DNA of 64,000 nt from Microbacterium paraoxydans (GCF_020524545.1 NZ_JAIVLG010000005.1:62001-126000); one strand, 5' to 3'. Counted from the stretch's first letter, positions 27,660-36,867 are shown. Numbers and translations: made by a program. Notes: generated from the letters alone by a model not told the origin.

Positions 27660-29195
27660 TCATGGCCGCTCACGCCGCCGGCGCTGTGCAGACGCCGCGA
27701 CGATCAGCCCCAGACCGAGCAGGACGCTCAGGCCTGATGCCCAGAGCAGCGCGTTCGGCGCTTCGCCACCCGTCGATGCGAGACTCTCAGTGAGCGGGAG
27801 CTCCGTCGGCGGACGCGGCGCGCCCGGCACTTCGGGCTCCTGCGGTTCCTCGGGCGTCACGGGAACGGGCGGAGAGAGCGGTTCAGCGACATTCGTCAGT
27901 ATGACGTTGACGACCGTTCCGCCGACGATCGTCACGTCGGCGCGTCCGTCGTCGCGCACGCGAACCCCCGTGCCGGAGAAGGACGGGGACCCCCAGGTCA
28001 CTCCATCCACCGCGGGGAGGTCGATCTCCTCGAGCGTGACGACGGTTCCGTTCGGCAGGGGGATGCTCGGTGCAGGCTCCCCCACCGTCACCGCGAGGGT
28101 CTGGCGCACGAGTGGGTCGCCGTAGGTGTAGTCCACGGAGAACGTGGTTCCCGCGGGCACTGCCTCCGTCGCGCTGCCCTCGAGGATCTTCGCGAGGGAG
28201 AACGACCCCGTCGCGCCGCCTGTGCCCGTACCGCCGCCCGACGCCGTCCACACCTGGGTGTCGTGCACGACGGTCCCGCCGATGTCGGCGGTGTTGCCGA
28301 ACACATCGCCCCGCTCGGCTTGCGTCGGGACGGTGTAGTACCTCACCACATACTGACGCGTCGCATCGATCGGGCCCGGGATCACGAGATGGAAGGCCGT
28401 GCCGGCCGCGTCCCACTCCCCCTGCCAGGCAGACACGTTCTGGCGGTCGTCCCCGGCGAGATCCGTCGACCATACCTGGAGAGAGCCATCGATGTTGCGG
28501 TGCGCCGCACGGCCGTCGCCGGCGGGGTCGAGCGTGTCGTCGATCGTGATCGATTCGGAGCCCTCGAAGACAGCACCGGGGATCGAGAGCTGCCAGCCGA
28601 TCCGGCCGTCTGCCATCTCCCAGGACCACTTGGCAGGGGCCGCCGGCGGCGGGCTCGGACGCACGATCCCGCTCCCTGGTATCGACACCGGCGTGGTCGT
28701 GCCGTCGACGACGAACTCGACGGCTGTCTGCGCTGTCTGCTCCGCGGCGCTCACCAGGAACCACAGAGACCCAGCGAGATTCGTGCGACCGTCGACGTAG
28801 TCCGTGAGCGTGCAGGTCACCACGGGCGCGTCGTCTTTGGACACGGTGCACTCGGCGACTGTGCTGGTCGGGTCATCCTCCGCCGGAATCGTGAAGCTGG
28901 ACGCCCATCCGGCGAACTCGCTCGGAAGCGTGAACCCGAAGGTCTGCCCGGCCGTCGCCCCGTCGGGGACCGACCAGGATGCGTCGATGCGAAGGCGCTC
29001 GTTCACCGTGACCGTGCCGCTCCCATCCTCTGTCGTGACGACGATGGACGACGGATCGATCGCCGCCGGATAGTCGTATTCCGCAGCGTGCGCGGGTGCT
29101 GTCGCTCCGACGATGCTCCCGATCACCACCGCGAAAGCGCCGAACGCCGCTCCCCATCCCCGTCGGCGTACCGACCTCGTCTCCCAGTTGACCAT
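27660..29195 (-). CDS. Sortase-anchored surface protein with Ig-like/collagen-adhesin-type domains
   Basis: A 511-residue exported cell-wall protein. The signal peptide is residues 1-~37 (RRRGWG, a hydrophobic core, ending APAHA-AEY). The middle resembles bacterial adhesin folds: SDR/collagen-adhesin-like beta domains (GQTFGFTLPSEFAG, IPGPIDATRQYVVRYYT) followed by a DUF5979-like domain (GSFSLAKILEGSAT). A Pro/Glu-rich stalk leads to the anchor LASTGGEAP, a hydrophobic span and an RRRRERP tail. LAxTG is the motif preferred by class E sortases. No sortase gene lies in the window. GGAGGT precedes the ATG by 5 nt. Confidence 0.85.
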   Translation of the reverse strand: MVNWETRSVRRRGWGAAFGAFAVVIGSIVGATAPAHAAEYDYPAAIDPSSIVVTTEDGSGTVTVNERLRIDASWSVPDGATAGQTFGFTLPSEFAGWASSFTIPAEDDPTSTVAECTVSKDDAPVVTCTLTDYVDGRTNLAGSLWFLVSAAEQTAQTAVEFVVDGTTTPVSIPGSGIVRPSPPPAAPAKWSWEMADGRIGWQLSIPGAVFEGSESITIDDTLDPAGDGRAAHRNIDGSLQVWSTDLAGDDRQNVSAWQGEWDAAGTAFHLVIPGPIDATRQYVVRYYTVPTQAERGDVFGNTADIGGTVVHDTQVWTASGGGTGTGGATGSFSLAKILEGSATEAVPAGTTFSVDYTYGDPLVRQTLAVTVGEPAPSIPLPNGTVVTLEEIDLPAVDGVTWGSPSFSGTGVRVRDDGRADVTIVGGTVVNVILTNVAEPLSPPVPVTPEEPQEPEVPGAPRPPTELPLTESLASTGGEAPNALLWASGLSVLLGLGLIVAASAQRRRRERP

Positions 29196-29485
29196 TCCGA
29201 CCTCCAGTCGATCGTGCCCCGCGCAGGACTGCCGTGATCACGGCTCGTGCGGGACTCCCCACGACAGAGACTGGCAGGCATCGCGATCTATTACGCGATA
29301 TACCGAGATGGGTGGTCGCGACTGCATATCTCATGCCTGAGCGCACGACGGGTGCGGGATGAGACGGCCGACGACGCACGATCGGAAGTCACGAACGCGA
29401 CAACCGAAGTGGTGCAGGTCTCATTCGGTGTGCACGAACTCGCCGCCGGAGCAGACGAACACCCGGCACTTTGGACCGGACGCAA
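29196..29485. other. Non-coding region upstream of the surface-protein gene
   Basis: 290 nt without a credible gene. It must hold the surface-protein promoter. Visible elements are the 14-bp palindrome GCCGTGATCACGGC (29231-29244) and a more AT-rich patch around 29285-29335 with ATCGCG/CGCGAT dyads. A 100-codon plus-strand frame across it looks like chance. Confidence 0.5.
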
Positions 29486-29520
29486 AAAACCCCTGAATCT
29501 GGCGAGAGATCAGGGGTTTT
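29486..29520 (-). terminator. Terminator downstream of tRNA-Lys
   Basis: AAAACCCCTGA (29486-29496) and TCAGGGGTTTT (29510-29520) form a perfect 11-bp stem. In the minus direction the A-rich left arm gives a U tract, making this a textbook rho-independent terminator 3 nt after the tRNA. Confidence 0.9.
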
Positions 29521-29523
29521 CCG

Positions 29524-29596
29524 TGCACCCCCAGGGACTTGAACCCTGAACCCACTGATTAAGAGTCAGTTGCTCTGCCGATTGAGCTAGAGGTGC
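29524..29596 (-). tRNA. tRNA-Lys(CTT)
   Basis: 73 nt. The acceptor stem GCACCTC pairs with GGGGTGC plus discriminator A. The D arm is AGCTCAATCGGCAGAGCA, the T arm is CAGGG-TTCAAGT-CCCTG, and the anticodon loop is CTCTTAA with anticodon CTT at 29563-29561 (reads AAG). CCA is not encoded. A strong terminator follows and no tRNA neighbour is present. Confidence 0.97.
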
Positions 29597-29737
29597 GTGG
29601 CCCGGGAGAACCCCGGCCGAGGAATTACATTACCAGCCGACGGACCCCATGTGAAATCGAGGGCGGCTCGGGCGCGCCGCCGCTGACCCACACGGAAACC
29701 TGGCCGTTCGGCCCTCTGCCCGCGCGGCCGTGACGAC

Positions 29738-29743
29738 TATTCT
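29738..29743 (+). promoter_or_regulatory. Leaderless -10 box of the IMPase/HisN gene
   Basis: TATTCT lies 6 nt before the GTG start at 29750, with no ribosome-binding site between. Confidence 0.6.
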
Positions 29744-29749
29744 GAGAGC

Positions 29750-30547
29750 GTGACCGACTCCCCCCACACCGCCCCTCTCCGCAGCGATCTCGATCTCGCA
29801 CTTCGCCTCGCCGATGCCGCCGACGCACAGTCGCTCCCCCGCTTCGATGCCGCCGATCTGAAGATCTCGACGAAGGCCGACAACTCCCACGTGACGGACG
29901 CCGACCTGGCGACCGAGCGCGCCATTCGCCGTGTCCTGGAAGCAGAACGCCCGGACGACGGCATCTTCGGCGAGGAGTACGGCGCGCAGGGAAGCACACA
30001 CCGTCAGTGGATCATCGATCCGATCGACGGCACGGCGAACTTCCTCCGCGGCGTCCCCCTCTGGGGCACGATGATCGCACTCGCGATCGACGGCGTACCG
30101 AAGGTCGGTGTCGTGAGCATGCCCGCTCTCGGGCGCCGATGGTGGGCGACCGCGGGCGGTGGAGCCTGGACCGCGACCGACGGTGAGCCGCGACGTCTGC
30201 AGACCTCTGCGGTCGACTCGCTCGACGACGCGAGCGTCAGTTTCCAGAGCATCGCGCAGTGGGCGGATGCCGGTCGTCTCGACACCCTGCTCAGCGTCGG
30301 CGCGCGGGTGTGGCGTGACCGTGCCTACGGTGACGTCTACGCCTACATGCTGCTCGCCGAGGGCCGCATCGACATGGTCGCGGAGTTCGGTGTCAAGGAG
30401 TACGACATCGCCGCTGCCGTCCCGATCGTGCGAGAGGCGGGCGGACGGATGACAGCCGTCGACGGAGCCGAGACGATCTCCGCGCGCTCGACACTCGCAA
30501 CCAACGGCCGTCTCCACGACGACTTCCTGACGCTCATCAACGACTGA
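29750..30547 (+). CDS. hisN: Inositol-monophosphatase-family phosphatase, probable histidinol-phosphatase
   Basis: A 265-residue Mg-dependent phosphatase of the IMPase fold. Metal-binding motifs are IFGEEYG (near residue 75), WIIDPIDGTANFLRG (near 87) and EYDIAAAVPIV (near 213). The last replaces the WDxAA motif of true inositol phosphatases, and GDVYAYMLLAEGRIDMV resembles actinobacterial HisN, which dephosphorylates L-histidinol phosphate. Assignment as HisN rather than a general sugar phosphatase is likely but not certain. It starts with GTG on a leaderless message and is followed closely by a lipoprotein gene. Confidence 0.8.
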   Translation: MTDSPHTAPLRSDLDLALRLADAADAQSLPRFDAADLKISTKADNSHVTDADLATERAIRRVLEAERPDDGIFGEEYGAQGSTHRQWIIDPIDGTANFLRGVPLWGTMIALAIDGVPKVGVVSMPALGRRWWATAGGGAWTATDGEPRRLQTSAVDSLDDASVSFQSIAQWADAGRLDTLLSVGARVWRDRAYGDVYAYMLLAEGRIDMVAEFGVKEYDIAAAVPIVREAGGRMTAVDGAETISARSTLATNGRLHDDFLTLIND

Positions 30548-30567
30548 TCCGAACGAAGAGGCCCGCG

Positions 30568-31137
30568 ATGAAGACCCGCATCATGTCCGCCACCGCGGGC
30601 ATTCTGCTGTTCTTTGGGACGCTGACGGCCTGCGCGGCGCCGGACGCGTCGCCGACCACACCAACGCCGACCCCGCTCACCCCCAGCCCCGTGTCCACTC
30701 CCGAACCGGCGGCGTCGACGGCGCCGGAGCCTCCGGCCGAGGAGCTCACGTGCGAGTCGATGATCTCGGCGGGCACGGTCACCGCCCTTACAGATGCCGG
30801 ATGGACCGCGCAGCCCAAGGACTTCGTGGTGGGCGGAGTCGAGCTCACCGAGGGCTTGCTCTGCTTCTGGGCCGACTACAGTGTCGCTTCCGATCACGGA
30901 CAGCTCTACGGCTGGTCGCCGACGACCTCTGAAGAAGCCGCCGACGCCCAGGCGGGCCTCCTCGCAGAGGGATGGAAGCGCGAAGACGGTGCCGAGGGCG
31001 TCTATTTCACCGAGGATCCTCAGTACTCGATGGGCACCGATGCGGACGGGTACGGGATGACCTACCTGTTCGGCGAGGGGTGGGTGAAGTTCGCCGACAC
31101 CAGGCAGGGGCTGATTCTCGTCGAGTGGACCGGCTGA
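30568..31137 (+). CDS. Secreted lipoprotein of unknown function
   Basis: A 189-residue protein. Residues 1-22 are a lipoprotein signal ending LTAC-AAPD. A flexible Pro/Thr/Ser linker (~residues 25-55) follows, then a compact domain of ~130 residues with two Cys (ELTCESMI, GLLCFWADY) that may form a disulphide outside the membrane. No known domain is recognised. It is 20 nt downstream of the phosphatase gene, with GAAGAGG as ribosome site, so probably co-transcribed. It is convergent with the P-type ATPase gene, 5 nt apart. Confidence 0.75.
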   Translation: MKTRIMSATAGILLFFGTLTACAAPDASPTTPTPTPLTPSPVSTPEPAASTAPEPPAEELTCESMISAGTVTALTDAGWTAQPKDFVVGGVELTEGLLCFWADYSVASDHGQLYGWSPTTSEEAADAQAGLLAEGWKREDGAEGVYFTEDPQYSMGTDADGYGMTYLFGEGWVKFADTRQGLILVEWTG

Positions 31138-31142
31138 ATCCG

Positions 31143-34016
31143 TCACGAGGATCGCGTGCCGCCCATGGAACTCTCCCGGACGCGCCCGAAACCTCGAGCG
31201 ACCGGAGGCGACCACAACAGCACGATGAGAGCGGCAGCCACCAGTACCGTCACCGCAGCGCCCCAGTCCCACCGGTCGCCGAAGACGATGACGACGGCGT
31301 TGAGCGCGATGGCGACCCCGAGGAAGATCGTGAGCATGAGTCGCGAGAGCCCGCTGCCGCGACGTATGCCCGCAGCGACCGCGAGCACCAGGAGACCGAA
31401 CAACGCGATCACCGCGCCGGCGAGCGAGAATGCCGACGTGCTCACATCCGGGTCGTAGCGACCGAGGAAGACGAGGATCCCTAAGCCCGTCGCGAGAATG
31501 CCGAACGCGTACGCGAGCACCGCGACCACGGTGGTGATGACGCCTGCGACGAGACGAGCCGGAGGGCTCGTCTCTGCCGGCACCTGTGCGACGGTCTGCG
31601 TCGTCGTCGCTGCCTTCGGGCTGAGGACGAGGCGGCGATGAAACAGGCGCACGACCTCTATCGCTGCGACCATCACGATCGTCATGCCCGTGAGCGCGAT
31701 GGCGAGGTCTTCACCGGGATCGACGAGGACGAAGAACTCGCGCGCCAGCGGGATCGTGAAGACGGCGACCAGCAGCACGAACATCGCCCCCACGACGATC
31801 ACCTTGTACCTGTTGAGGGGACGCGCGAGGACAGCGAGGATCCAGATCCCGACAACGGCGAGGATGACGGTGGCGCCCGTCCGCAGCTGCTCCTCCTGCA
31901 CCCCGAGGCCCCGCGCGACGAAGGTGTACCAGGTCAGGCCGAGCGCGACGACGACTCCCGAGGGAATCGCGAAGCTCAGCGAACGGCGAAGGAACCCCGG
32001 CACATACCTCGCCGCGTTGGGCATGAGTGCGAGGAAGAATGCGGGGATGCCGATCGTCAGGCCATCGGTGATCGACAGCTGACGTGGCAGGAAGGGGAAT
32101 TCGAGCACGAGCACCCCGAACATGATCGCGAGTAGCGTCGCATACACGGTCTTGTTCAGGAAGAGCATCGACACTCGTTCGATGTTCGCGATGACCTGAC
32201 GCCCCTCAGCCACGACATCCGGCAGATGCGAGAACTGTCCGTCGAGGAGCACCAGCCTGGCCACCGCCTTGGTGGCGGGCGAGCCGGAGTTCATGGCGAT
32301 GCCGATGTCCGCGGCTTTGATCGCCAGCGCATCGTTGACCCCGTCCCCCGTCATCGCGACCGTGTGCCCGTGGCTCTGGAGCGCGGTGACCATGCGCTTC
32401 TTCTGCTCCGGTGTGACCCGTCCGAACACCGCGTGCCGGTCAAGGACGTCCGCGAGATCGGCCTCGTCCTCCGGCAGCTGCCGTGCGTCATAGCCGTCCA
32501 CGGCGTCGAGGCCGACCTCGCGGGCGATCGCCGCCACCGTGCGCGGATTGTCGCCCGAGATGATGCGGATGCCGACCTCCTGTCGAGTGAAGTACTCGAG
32601 GGTCTGCGCGGCATCGGGCCTGACCTGCTCACGGAAGGTGAGGACGAGGACAGCGGTCAGTCCTCTCGGGAGCTGTTCGGACTCGATGTCCGCGTCCGAC
32701 AGAGGTGTCTCGGAGCGGCCGAGGACCAAGGTGCGGCGGCCACTCTCGGCGAGGGCGGTGACCGTCCTGCCGAGCTCGGCCGCGTCGGATGTCGCCTCAT
32801 CGCCGAAGACCATCTCCGGCGCCCCCATGACCCAGGTCCCCGGGATCTCGGCCAACGTCACCGCACTCCACTTGCGCACGGAGGAGAACGGAACATAGCC
32901 GCGCACGACGAGGGCTCGAGCGGCCGGATACGCCGTCCGCATCGATCGCGCCGTCGCATTCGCATCCGGGGATGCGGCGTACCAGGAGAGCACGGCCGCT
33001 GCATCGTCGACATGATCCATCGTGCTCCCTTCGAGGCGATGTGCCACGTCGAAGGCGATCTCGCCGACCGTCAGGGTGCCCGTCTTGTCCAGGCACACGA
33101 CATCGACCCGCGCGAGGCCCTCGACGGCGGGGAGCTCGTTGACCAGCACCTGGCGACGCGCAAGTCTCGATGCGCCGACCGCGAAGGCGATGCTCGTCAT
33201 CAGCACCAGGCCGAGCGGGATCATCGCCGTCAAAGCGGCGATCGTGTTCACGACCGCCTGCACCCATGCGCCGCTTGAGAACACCGTGGCGTATCCCCCG
33301 CTGACGACGATCTGAGCGTTCAGCACCAGCAGCCCGACCGGACCGATCACCCAGCTCACCCATTTCAGGACTCGGTCTACCGAAGCCCGGAGCTCGCTCG
33401 AGACGAGGGAGAAGCGCTTGGCCTCGCCGGCGAAACGGTTCGCGTACGAGTCCGCACCCACCCTGGTCGCCCGCGCGGTGCCTTCGCCCGCGACGACGAC
33501 TGCGCCAGAGAGCGCATCGTCGGACGGTTGCTTCTCCACGGGGTCGGACTCGCCCGTGAGCATCGACTCGTCGACCTGGAGACCATGCGAGGTCAGGATG
33601 AGGGCGTCGGCCGGCACCTGTTCCCCCGCACGCAGGATGAGCACATCGTCCAAGACGACTTCGCCGGGCGCGACCTCGGCCTGACTCCCTTCTCGGAGCA
33701 CCAGCGCTCGTGGCGCGTTCATCAGCGCGAGGCGATCGAGCGCGGACTTCGCTCGGAACTCCTGCACGCATCCGATGATGGCGTTCGCAAAAGCAGCGAG
33801 TCCGAACAGCGCATCCTGCCACCGCCCGACGAGGAACAGCACGAGGAAGCAAGCGAAGACGATGCCGTTGAAGAGCGTGAACACATTCGCCCGCACGATG
33901 CTCCACGCGCTTCGGCTCGTATCCGCCGAGAACGCATTCGTCTTCCCTGACGCCACGCGCTCCGCGACCTCCGCGCGCGTCAAACCGACGGTGTCTGTGT
34001 CGGGCGTCGAGTCCAC
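31143..34016 (-). CDS. P-type cation ATPase (CtpE-like)
   Basis: A 957-residue P-type pump. It has the N-terminal LTRAEVAERVASGKTNAF segment, the actuator motif MLTGESDPV (near residue 165), the phosphorylation motif VVCLDKTGTLTVGE (near 309) and the hinge MTGDGVNDALAIKAADIGIAM (near 560), plus ~10 membrane spans. It resembles mycobacterial CtpE, a calcium importer, more than CPx metal pumps, since no CPC motif is seen. GTG 34016 is chosen because TATATT lies 7 nt upstream; a TTG at 34025 is in frame but falls inside the promoter. Ion specificity is inferred. Confidence 0.87.
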   Translation of the reverse strand: MDSTPDTDTVGLTRAEVAERVASGKTNAFSADTSRSAWSIVRANVFTLFNGIVFACFLVLFLVGRWQDALFGLAAFANAIIGCVQEFRAKSALDRLALMNAPRALVLREGSQAEVAPGEVVLDDVLILRAGEQVPADALILTSHGLQVDESMLTGESDPVEKQPSDDALSGAVVVAGEGTARATRVGADSYANRFAGEAKRFSLVSSELRASVDRVLKWVSWVIGPVGLLVLNAQIVVSGGYATVFSSGAWVQAVVNTIAALTAMIPLGLVLMTSIAFAVGASRLARRQVLVNELPAVEGLARVDVVCLDKTGTLTVGEIAFDVAHRLEGSTMDHVDDAAAVLSWYAASPDANATARSMRTAYPAARALVVRGYVPFSSVRKWSAVTLAEIPGTWVMGAPEMVFGDEATSDAAELGRTVTALAESGRRTLVLGRSETPLSDADIESEQLPRGLTAVLVLTFREQVRPDAAQTLEYFTRQEVGIRIISGDNPRTVAAIAREVGLDAVDGYDARQLPEDEADLADVLDRHAVFGRVTPEQKKRMVTALQSHGHTVAMTGDGVNDALAIKAADIGIAMNSGSPATKAVARLVLLDGQFSHLPDVVAEGRQVIANIERVSMLFLNKTVYATLLAIMFGVLVLEFPFLPRQLSITDGLTIGIPAFFLALMPNAARYVPGFLRRSLSFAIPSGVVVALGLTWYTFVARGLGVQEEQLRTGATVILAVVGIWILAVLARPLNRYKVIVVGAMFVLLVAVFTIPLAREFFVLVDPGEDLAIALTGMTIVMVAAIEVVRLFHRRLVLSPKAATTTQTVAQVPAETSPPARLVAGVITTVVAVLAYAFGILATGLGILVFLGRYDPDVSTSAFSLAGAVIALFGLLVLAVAAGIRRGSGLSRLMLTIFLGVAIALNAVVIVFGDRWDWGAAVTVLVAAALIVLLWSPPVARGFGRVRESSMGGTRSS

Positions 34017-34023
34017 AGACCTC

Positions 34024-34029
34024 AATATA
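34024..34029 (-). promoter_or_regulatory. Leaderless -10 box of the P-type ATPase
   Basis: TATATT on the minus strand lies 7 nt before the GTG at 34016, with no ribosome site between. Confidence 0.55.
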
Positions 34030-34115
34030 GGTCCCCGCGCTTCAATCCACAGCGGTCCGCCTCACCCGTACCGAAGGATGCCTCGCGCCCGATCCGCAGG
34101 TGCCGGACACACATC

Positions 34116-34155
34116 GAGGCCCACTTCCTTCGCGGCTACGAGGGAAGTGGGCCTC
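34116..34155 (-). terminator. Terminator after tmRNA
   Basis: Arms GAGGCCCACTTCCT-like (34116-34129) and GGGAAGTGGGCCTC (34142-34155) form a ~14-bp stem around a 12-nt loop, starting 19 nt after the mature tmRNA 3' end. Confidence 0.7.
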
Positions 34156-34174
34156 AATTCCTGTGACAACGGCT

Positions 34175-34544
34175 TGGTGGAGCTGGGGGGAATCGAACCC
34201 CCGTCCAACGCTGAGTCTCCACGCCTTCTCCGGGCGCAGTCTGTGAAGACGTTCTGCTCGGCTCCGACCTTTGTCACAGACACCTAAGTCGACGAGCCCA
34301 GCCTGGGAAGAGTCCCACGTGACGTCCAGACGCCATCACGCAGCAAGATTCCTAGATGACGCCAGGATCCGTATCGGAATCACATACGGCCTGACGGACT
34401 ATCGGGCTCGCTTATGCAGCGAGGGCGAAGTCGTTGCGCTTGGTTTCGGCAACTATTTTTTTGCAGAGAGCGTTTACGAGATAACTCTGCATCCTCGGCC
34501 CGCTTCTCGTGGATACACAGGCGCTGTCGAAACCGATCAGCCCC
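34175..34544 (-). ncRNA. ssrA: Transfer-messenger RNA (tmRNA)
   Basis: About 370 nt. The 5' end GGGGCTG (34544-34538), followed by ATCGGTTTCGAC, pairs with the 3' CAGCTCC. The T arm is GGGGG-TTCGATT-CCCCC, and CCA is encoded (34177-34175). The tag frame runs from GCC at 34450 to TAA at 34412 and encodes AETKRNDFALAA. With the charged alanine, the degradation tag would be (A)AETKRNDFALAA. It rescues stalled ribosomes with SmpB and marks products for proteolysis. It stands alone; no integrase or att duplication is seen next to its 3' end. Confidence 0.96.
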
Positions 34545-34671
34545 GTGGTCCTTCTCTCGAAGGAGCCGTTGTCACACTGTGGAATTACCAACCCGGATGA
34601 CTACCACCCGAGCATCACAGACTACAACGTTCGACACCTCTCCGCCATTCCAGGGGCGTGTCGAGCTGGCG

Positions 34672-34677
34672 TAGAGT
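34672..34677 (+). promoter_or_regulatory. Leaderless -10 box of the SIMPL gene
   Basis: TAGAGT lies 6 nt before the ATG at 34684. Confidence 0.55.
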
Positions 34678-34683
34678 CGGCCC

Positions 34684-35349
34684 ATGAGCGAAGTCACCGT
34701 CACCGTCCGCGGCGAGCATGAGAGGCGCGTCGCACCGGAGCGAGCCACCATCCGCGTAAACGTGCGCAGCGAGGGGCCGGAGCGGACGGGAGTCGTGGAA
34801 CACGTGATGCGACTGGCTGAGCCTGTGCGAAGCAGCATCACCGCGCGCGCCGACACCGGCAGCGTCGTGGATTGGACCAGCACACGGCTCTCGGTGCGTG
34901 CCGAGCGCCCGTGGAACAGCGACGGCAAGCGCCTTGCTCCCGTGTTCTACGCCAGCGTCGACTTCGCCGCGACGTTCACGGACGCATCCGAGCTCTCGAT
35001 CTGGGCCTCGGATATCTCATCGTGGGACGGTATCGACGTCGGAGGGGTCGAGTGGCACCTGACCCCTGAGACCCGGTCGCAGGTCGAACGAGAGGTCGCC
35101 TCGGAGGCTGTCGGCGTCGCCGTCACCCGCGCTCAGGCGTATGCCGGCGCACTCGGATTGGAGCAGGTCACCCCACTCGAGATCGCCGACGTCGGCCTGC
35201 TCTCGAAGGGCCAGGGCGCCGCGGACGCGCCCCTGATGAAAGCTCGCGGCGGTATGGCCTTCTCGGCCGAGGCCGCACCCGCCATGGAGTACGAACCGGA
35301 CGACATCGTCATCGCCGCCACTGTCGAAGCGCGTTTCCTCGCTCGTTGA
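34684..35349 (+). CDS. SIMPL (DUF541) domain protein
   Basis: A 221-residue protein with the SIMPL/DUF541 pattern: VTVRGEHERRVAPERATIRVNVRSEG at the start (a beta-rich opening) and AVGVAVTRAQAYAGALGLEQVTP (near residue 140), typical of the domain found in BP26-like proteins. Unlike many relatives it has no signal peptide, so it appears cytoplasmic. Function is not established; the family has been linked to signalling and oxidative stress. It is convergent with hflX, 6 nt apart, and its message appears leaderless. Confidence 0.8.
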   Translation: MSEVTVTVRGEHERRVAPERATIRVNVRSEGPERTGVVEHVMRLAEPVRSSITARADTGSVVDWTSTRLSVRAERPWNSDGKRLAPVFYASVDFAATFTDASELSIWASDISSWDGIDVGGVEWHLTPETRSQVEREVASEAVGVAVTRAQAYAGALGLEQVTPLEIADVGLLSKGQGAADAPLMKARGGMAFSAEAAPAMEYEPDDIVIAATVEARFLAR

Positions 35350-35355
35350 CGGTGA

Positions 35356-36867
35356 TCACTCGGCCGCGGCGAACGGAGCGATTTCGGCCGCAAGGCGCTC
35401 GGACACCCGGGCATGGACGGCGGTGCCCTCTTCCCGGTGCTCCACAGAGAGCAACATCCCCGTCTCGTGGATCGCGGCAACCAGGTCGCCGCGGTCGTAC
35501 GGAATGACGGCGTGAACTTCGATCGCCGGCTTGGGGAGCGCTTCCTCGATGGCGGTACGCAGCTCCGCGATGCCTTCGCCGGATCGTGACGAGACGAAGT
35601 GTGCCTGCGGTTGCAGACCACGAAGCACCAGGCGCTCGTCCTCGTCGATCAGGTCCGCCTTGTTGAAGACCACGATCTCGGGCAGATCCCGTACGCCGAC
35701 ATCACCGAGGACGTCGCGCACGGTCTGAAGCTGACCAGCCGGGTCCGGGTGCGAGCCGTCGACCACGTGGAGCACCACGTCAGCTTCCCCGACCTCCTCC
35801 AGTGTCGAGCGGAAGGCCTCGACGAGCTGATGCGGAAGGTCGCGGACGAAACCGACGGTGTCGGTCAACGTGTACACGCGCCCGTCTTCTGTCTCGGATC
35901 GGCGCACGGTGGCATCGAGTGTCGCGAACAGCGCGTTCTCGACCAGCACTCCGGCGCTCGTGAGCGCGTTGAGCAGACTCGACTTGCCCGCGTTCGTGTA
36001 TCCGGCGATCGCAACGGAAGGAATCGTGTTCCGCTTGCGCTCGGCGCGCTTCGCCTCGCGAGCAGGGCCGAAGTCGCGAATCTGACGCCGCAGCAGAGCC
36101 ATCTTGGTCCGGATCCGCCGACGGTCGAGTTCGATCTTGGTCTCACCAGGACCGCGCGAGCCCATGCCCGCTCCTCCGGCGCCCACCTGCCCGCCGGCTT
36201 GACGGCTCATCGAGTCGCCCCACCCTCGCAGACGCGGAAGCAGGTACTCCAGCTGCGCGAGCTCGACCTGGGCCTTGCCCTCGCGGCTCTTGGCGTGCTG
36301 GCTGAAGATGTCGAGGATCACCGTGGTCCTGTCGATGACCTTGACCTTGACGACGTCTTCGAGCGCACGGCGCTGGCTCGGTGCGAGCTCGGTGTCGGCG
36401 ATGACGGTGTCAGCGCCCACTGCGGCGACGATGTCCTTGAGTTCGTGGGCCTTGCCCCGGCCGAGATACGTGGCGGCATCGGGGTGCGGGCGACGCTGCA
36501 GCACACCATCGAGCACCACCGCGCCGGCGGTCTCCGCCAACGCCGCGAGCTCACGGAGCGAGTTCTCCGCGTCCTCCTGCGCGCCCTGCGGGTACACACC
36601 GACGAGGACGACGTTCTCCAGACGCAGCTGTCGGTACTCGACCTCGGTGACGTCCTCGAGTTCTGTCGAGAGCCCGCCCACGCGGCGGAGTGCGTGCCGG
36701 TCTTCGAGGTCCCACTGCGCGCCGTCGGAGCTACCGTGCGCGGCCGTGGACTCGTCCTGCAGCGCCTGTGCTGCGCCGAACACGTAGACCTCGGAACGCT
36801 TCTCTGCGCTCGCGAGTACGCGATCGACGGTGTGGTCGTCGGTGGAGGGTGTCGTGGTCTCCGTCAT
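35356..36867 (-). CDS. hflX: Ribosome-associated GTPase HflX
   Basis: A 503-residue GTPase that splits or rescues stalled 70S ribosomes (family knowledge). The HflX N-terminal domain is seen as HPDAATYLGRGKAHEL (near residue 128) and the glycine-rich linker GGQVGAGGAGMGSRGPGETK (near 225). The G domain has VAIAGYTNAGKSSLL (near 287), DTVGFVRDLP and FNKADL. The first ~75 residues are an acidic extension, longer than in E. coli. The ribosome site AAGGAACGG precedes the ATG. Confidence 0.95.
   Translation of the reverse strand: MTETTTPSTDDHTVDRVLASAEKRSEVYVFGAAQALQDESTAAHGSSDGAQWDLEDRHALRRVGGLSTELEDVTEVEYRQLRLENVVLVGVYPQGAQEDAENSLRELAALAETAGAVVLDGVLQRRPHPDAATYLGRGKAHELKDIVAAVGADTVIADTELAPSQRRALEDVVKVKVIDRTTVILDIFSQHAKSREGKAQVELAQLEYLLPRLRGWGDSMSRQAGGQVGAGGAGMGSRGPGETKIELDRRRIRTKMALLRRQIRDFGPAREAKRAERKRNTIPSVAIAGYTNAGKSSLLNALTSAGVLVENALFATLDATVRRSETEDGRVYTLTDTVGFVRDLPHQLVEAFRSTLEEVGEADVVLHVVDGSHPDPAGQLQTVRDVLGDVGVRDLPEIVVFNKADLIDEDERLVLRGLQPQAHFVSSRSGEGIAELRTAIEEALPKPAIEVHAVIPYDRGDLVAAIHETGMLLSVEHREEGTAVHARVSERLAAEIAPFAAAE

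Noticed and set aside
29247-29549. 100-codon plus-strand frame before tRNA-Lys
   Set aside because: It runs through the terminator and into the tRNA, has no ribosome site and no protein-like composition.
34175-34200. tmRNA 3' end as a genomic-island attachment site
   Set aside because: The tmRNA 3' end is a common integration site, but no integrase, no duplicated 3' segment and no base-composition change is seen beside it.
34271-34600. 109-codon plus-strand frame across the tmRNA
   Set aside because: Antisense to a well-supported tmRNA; chance frame.
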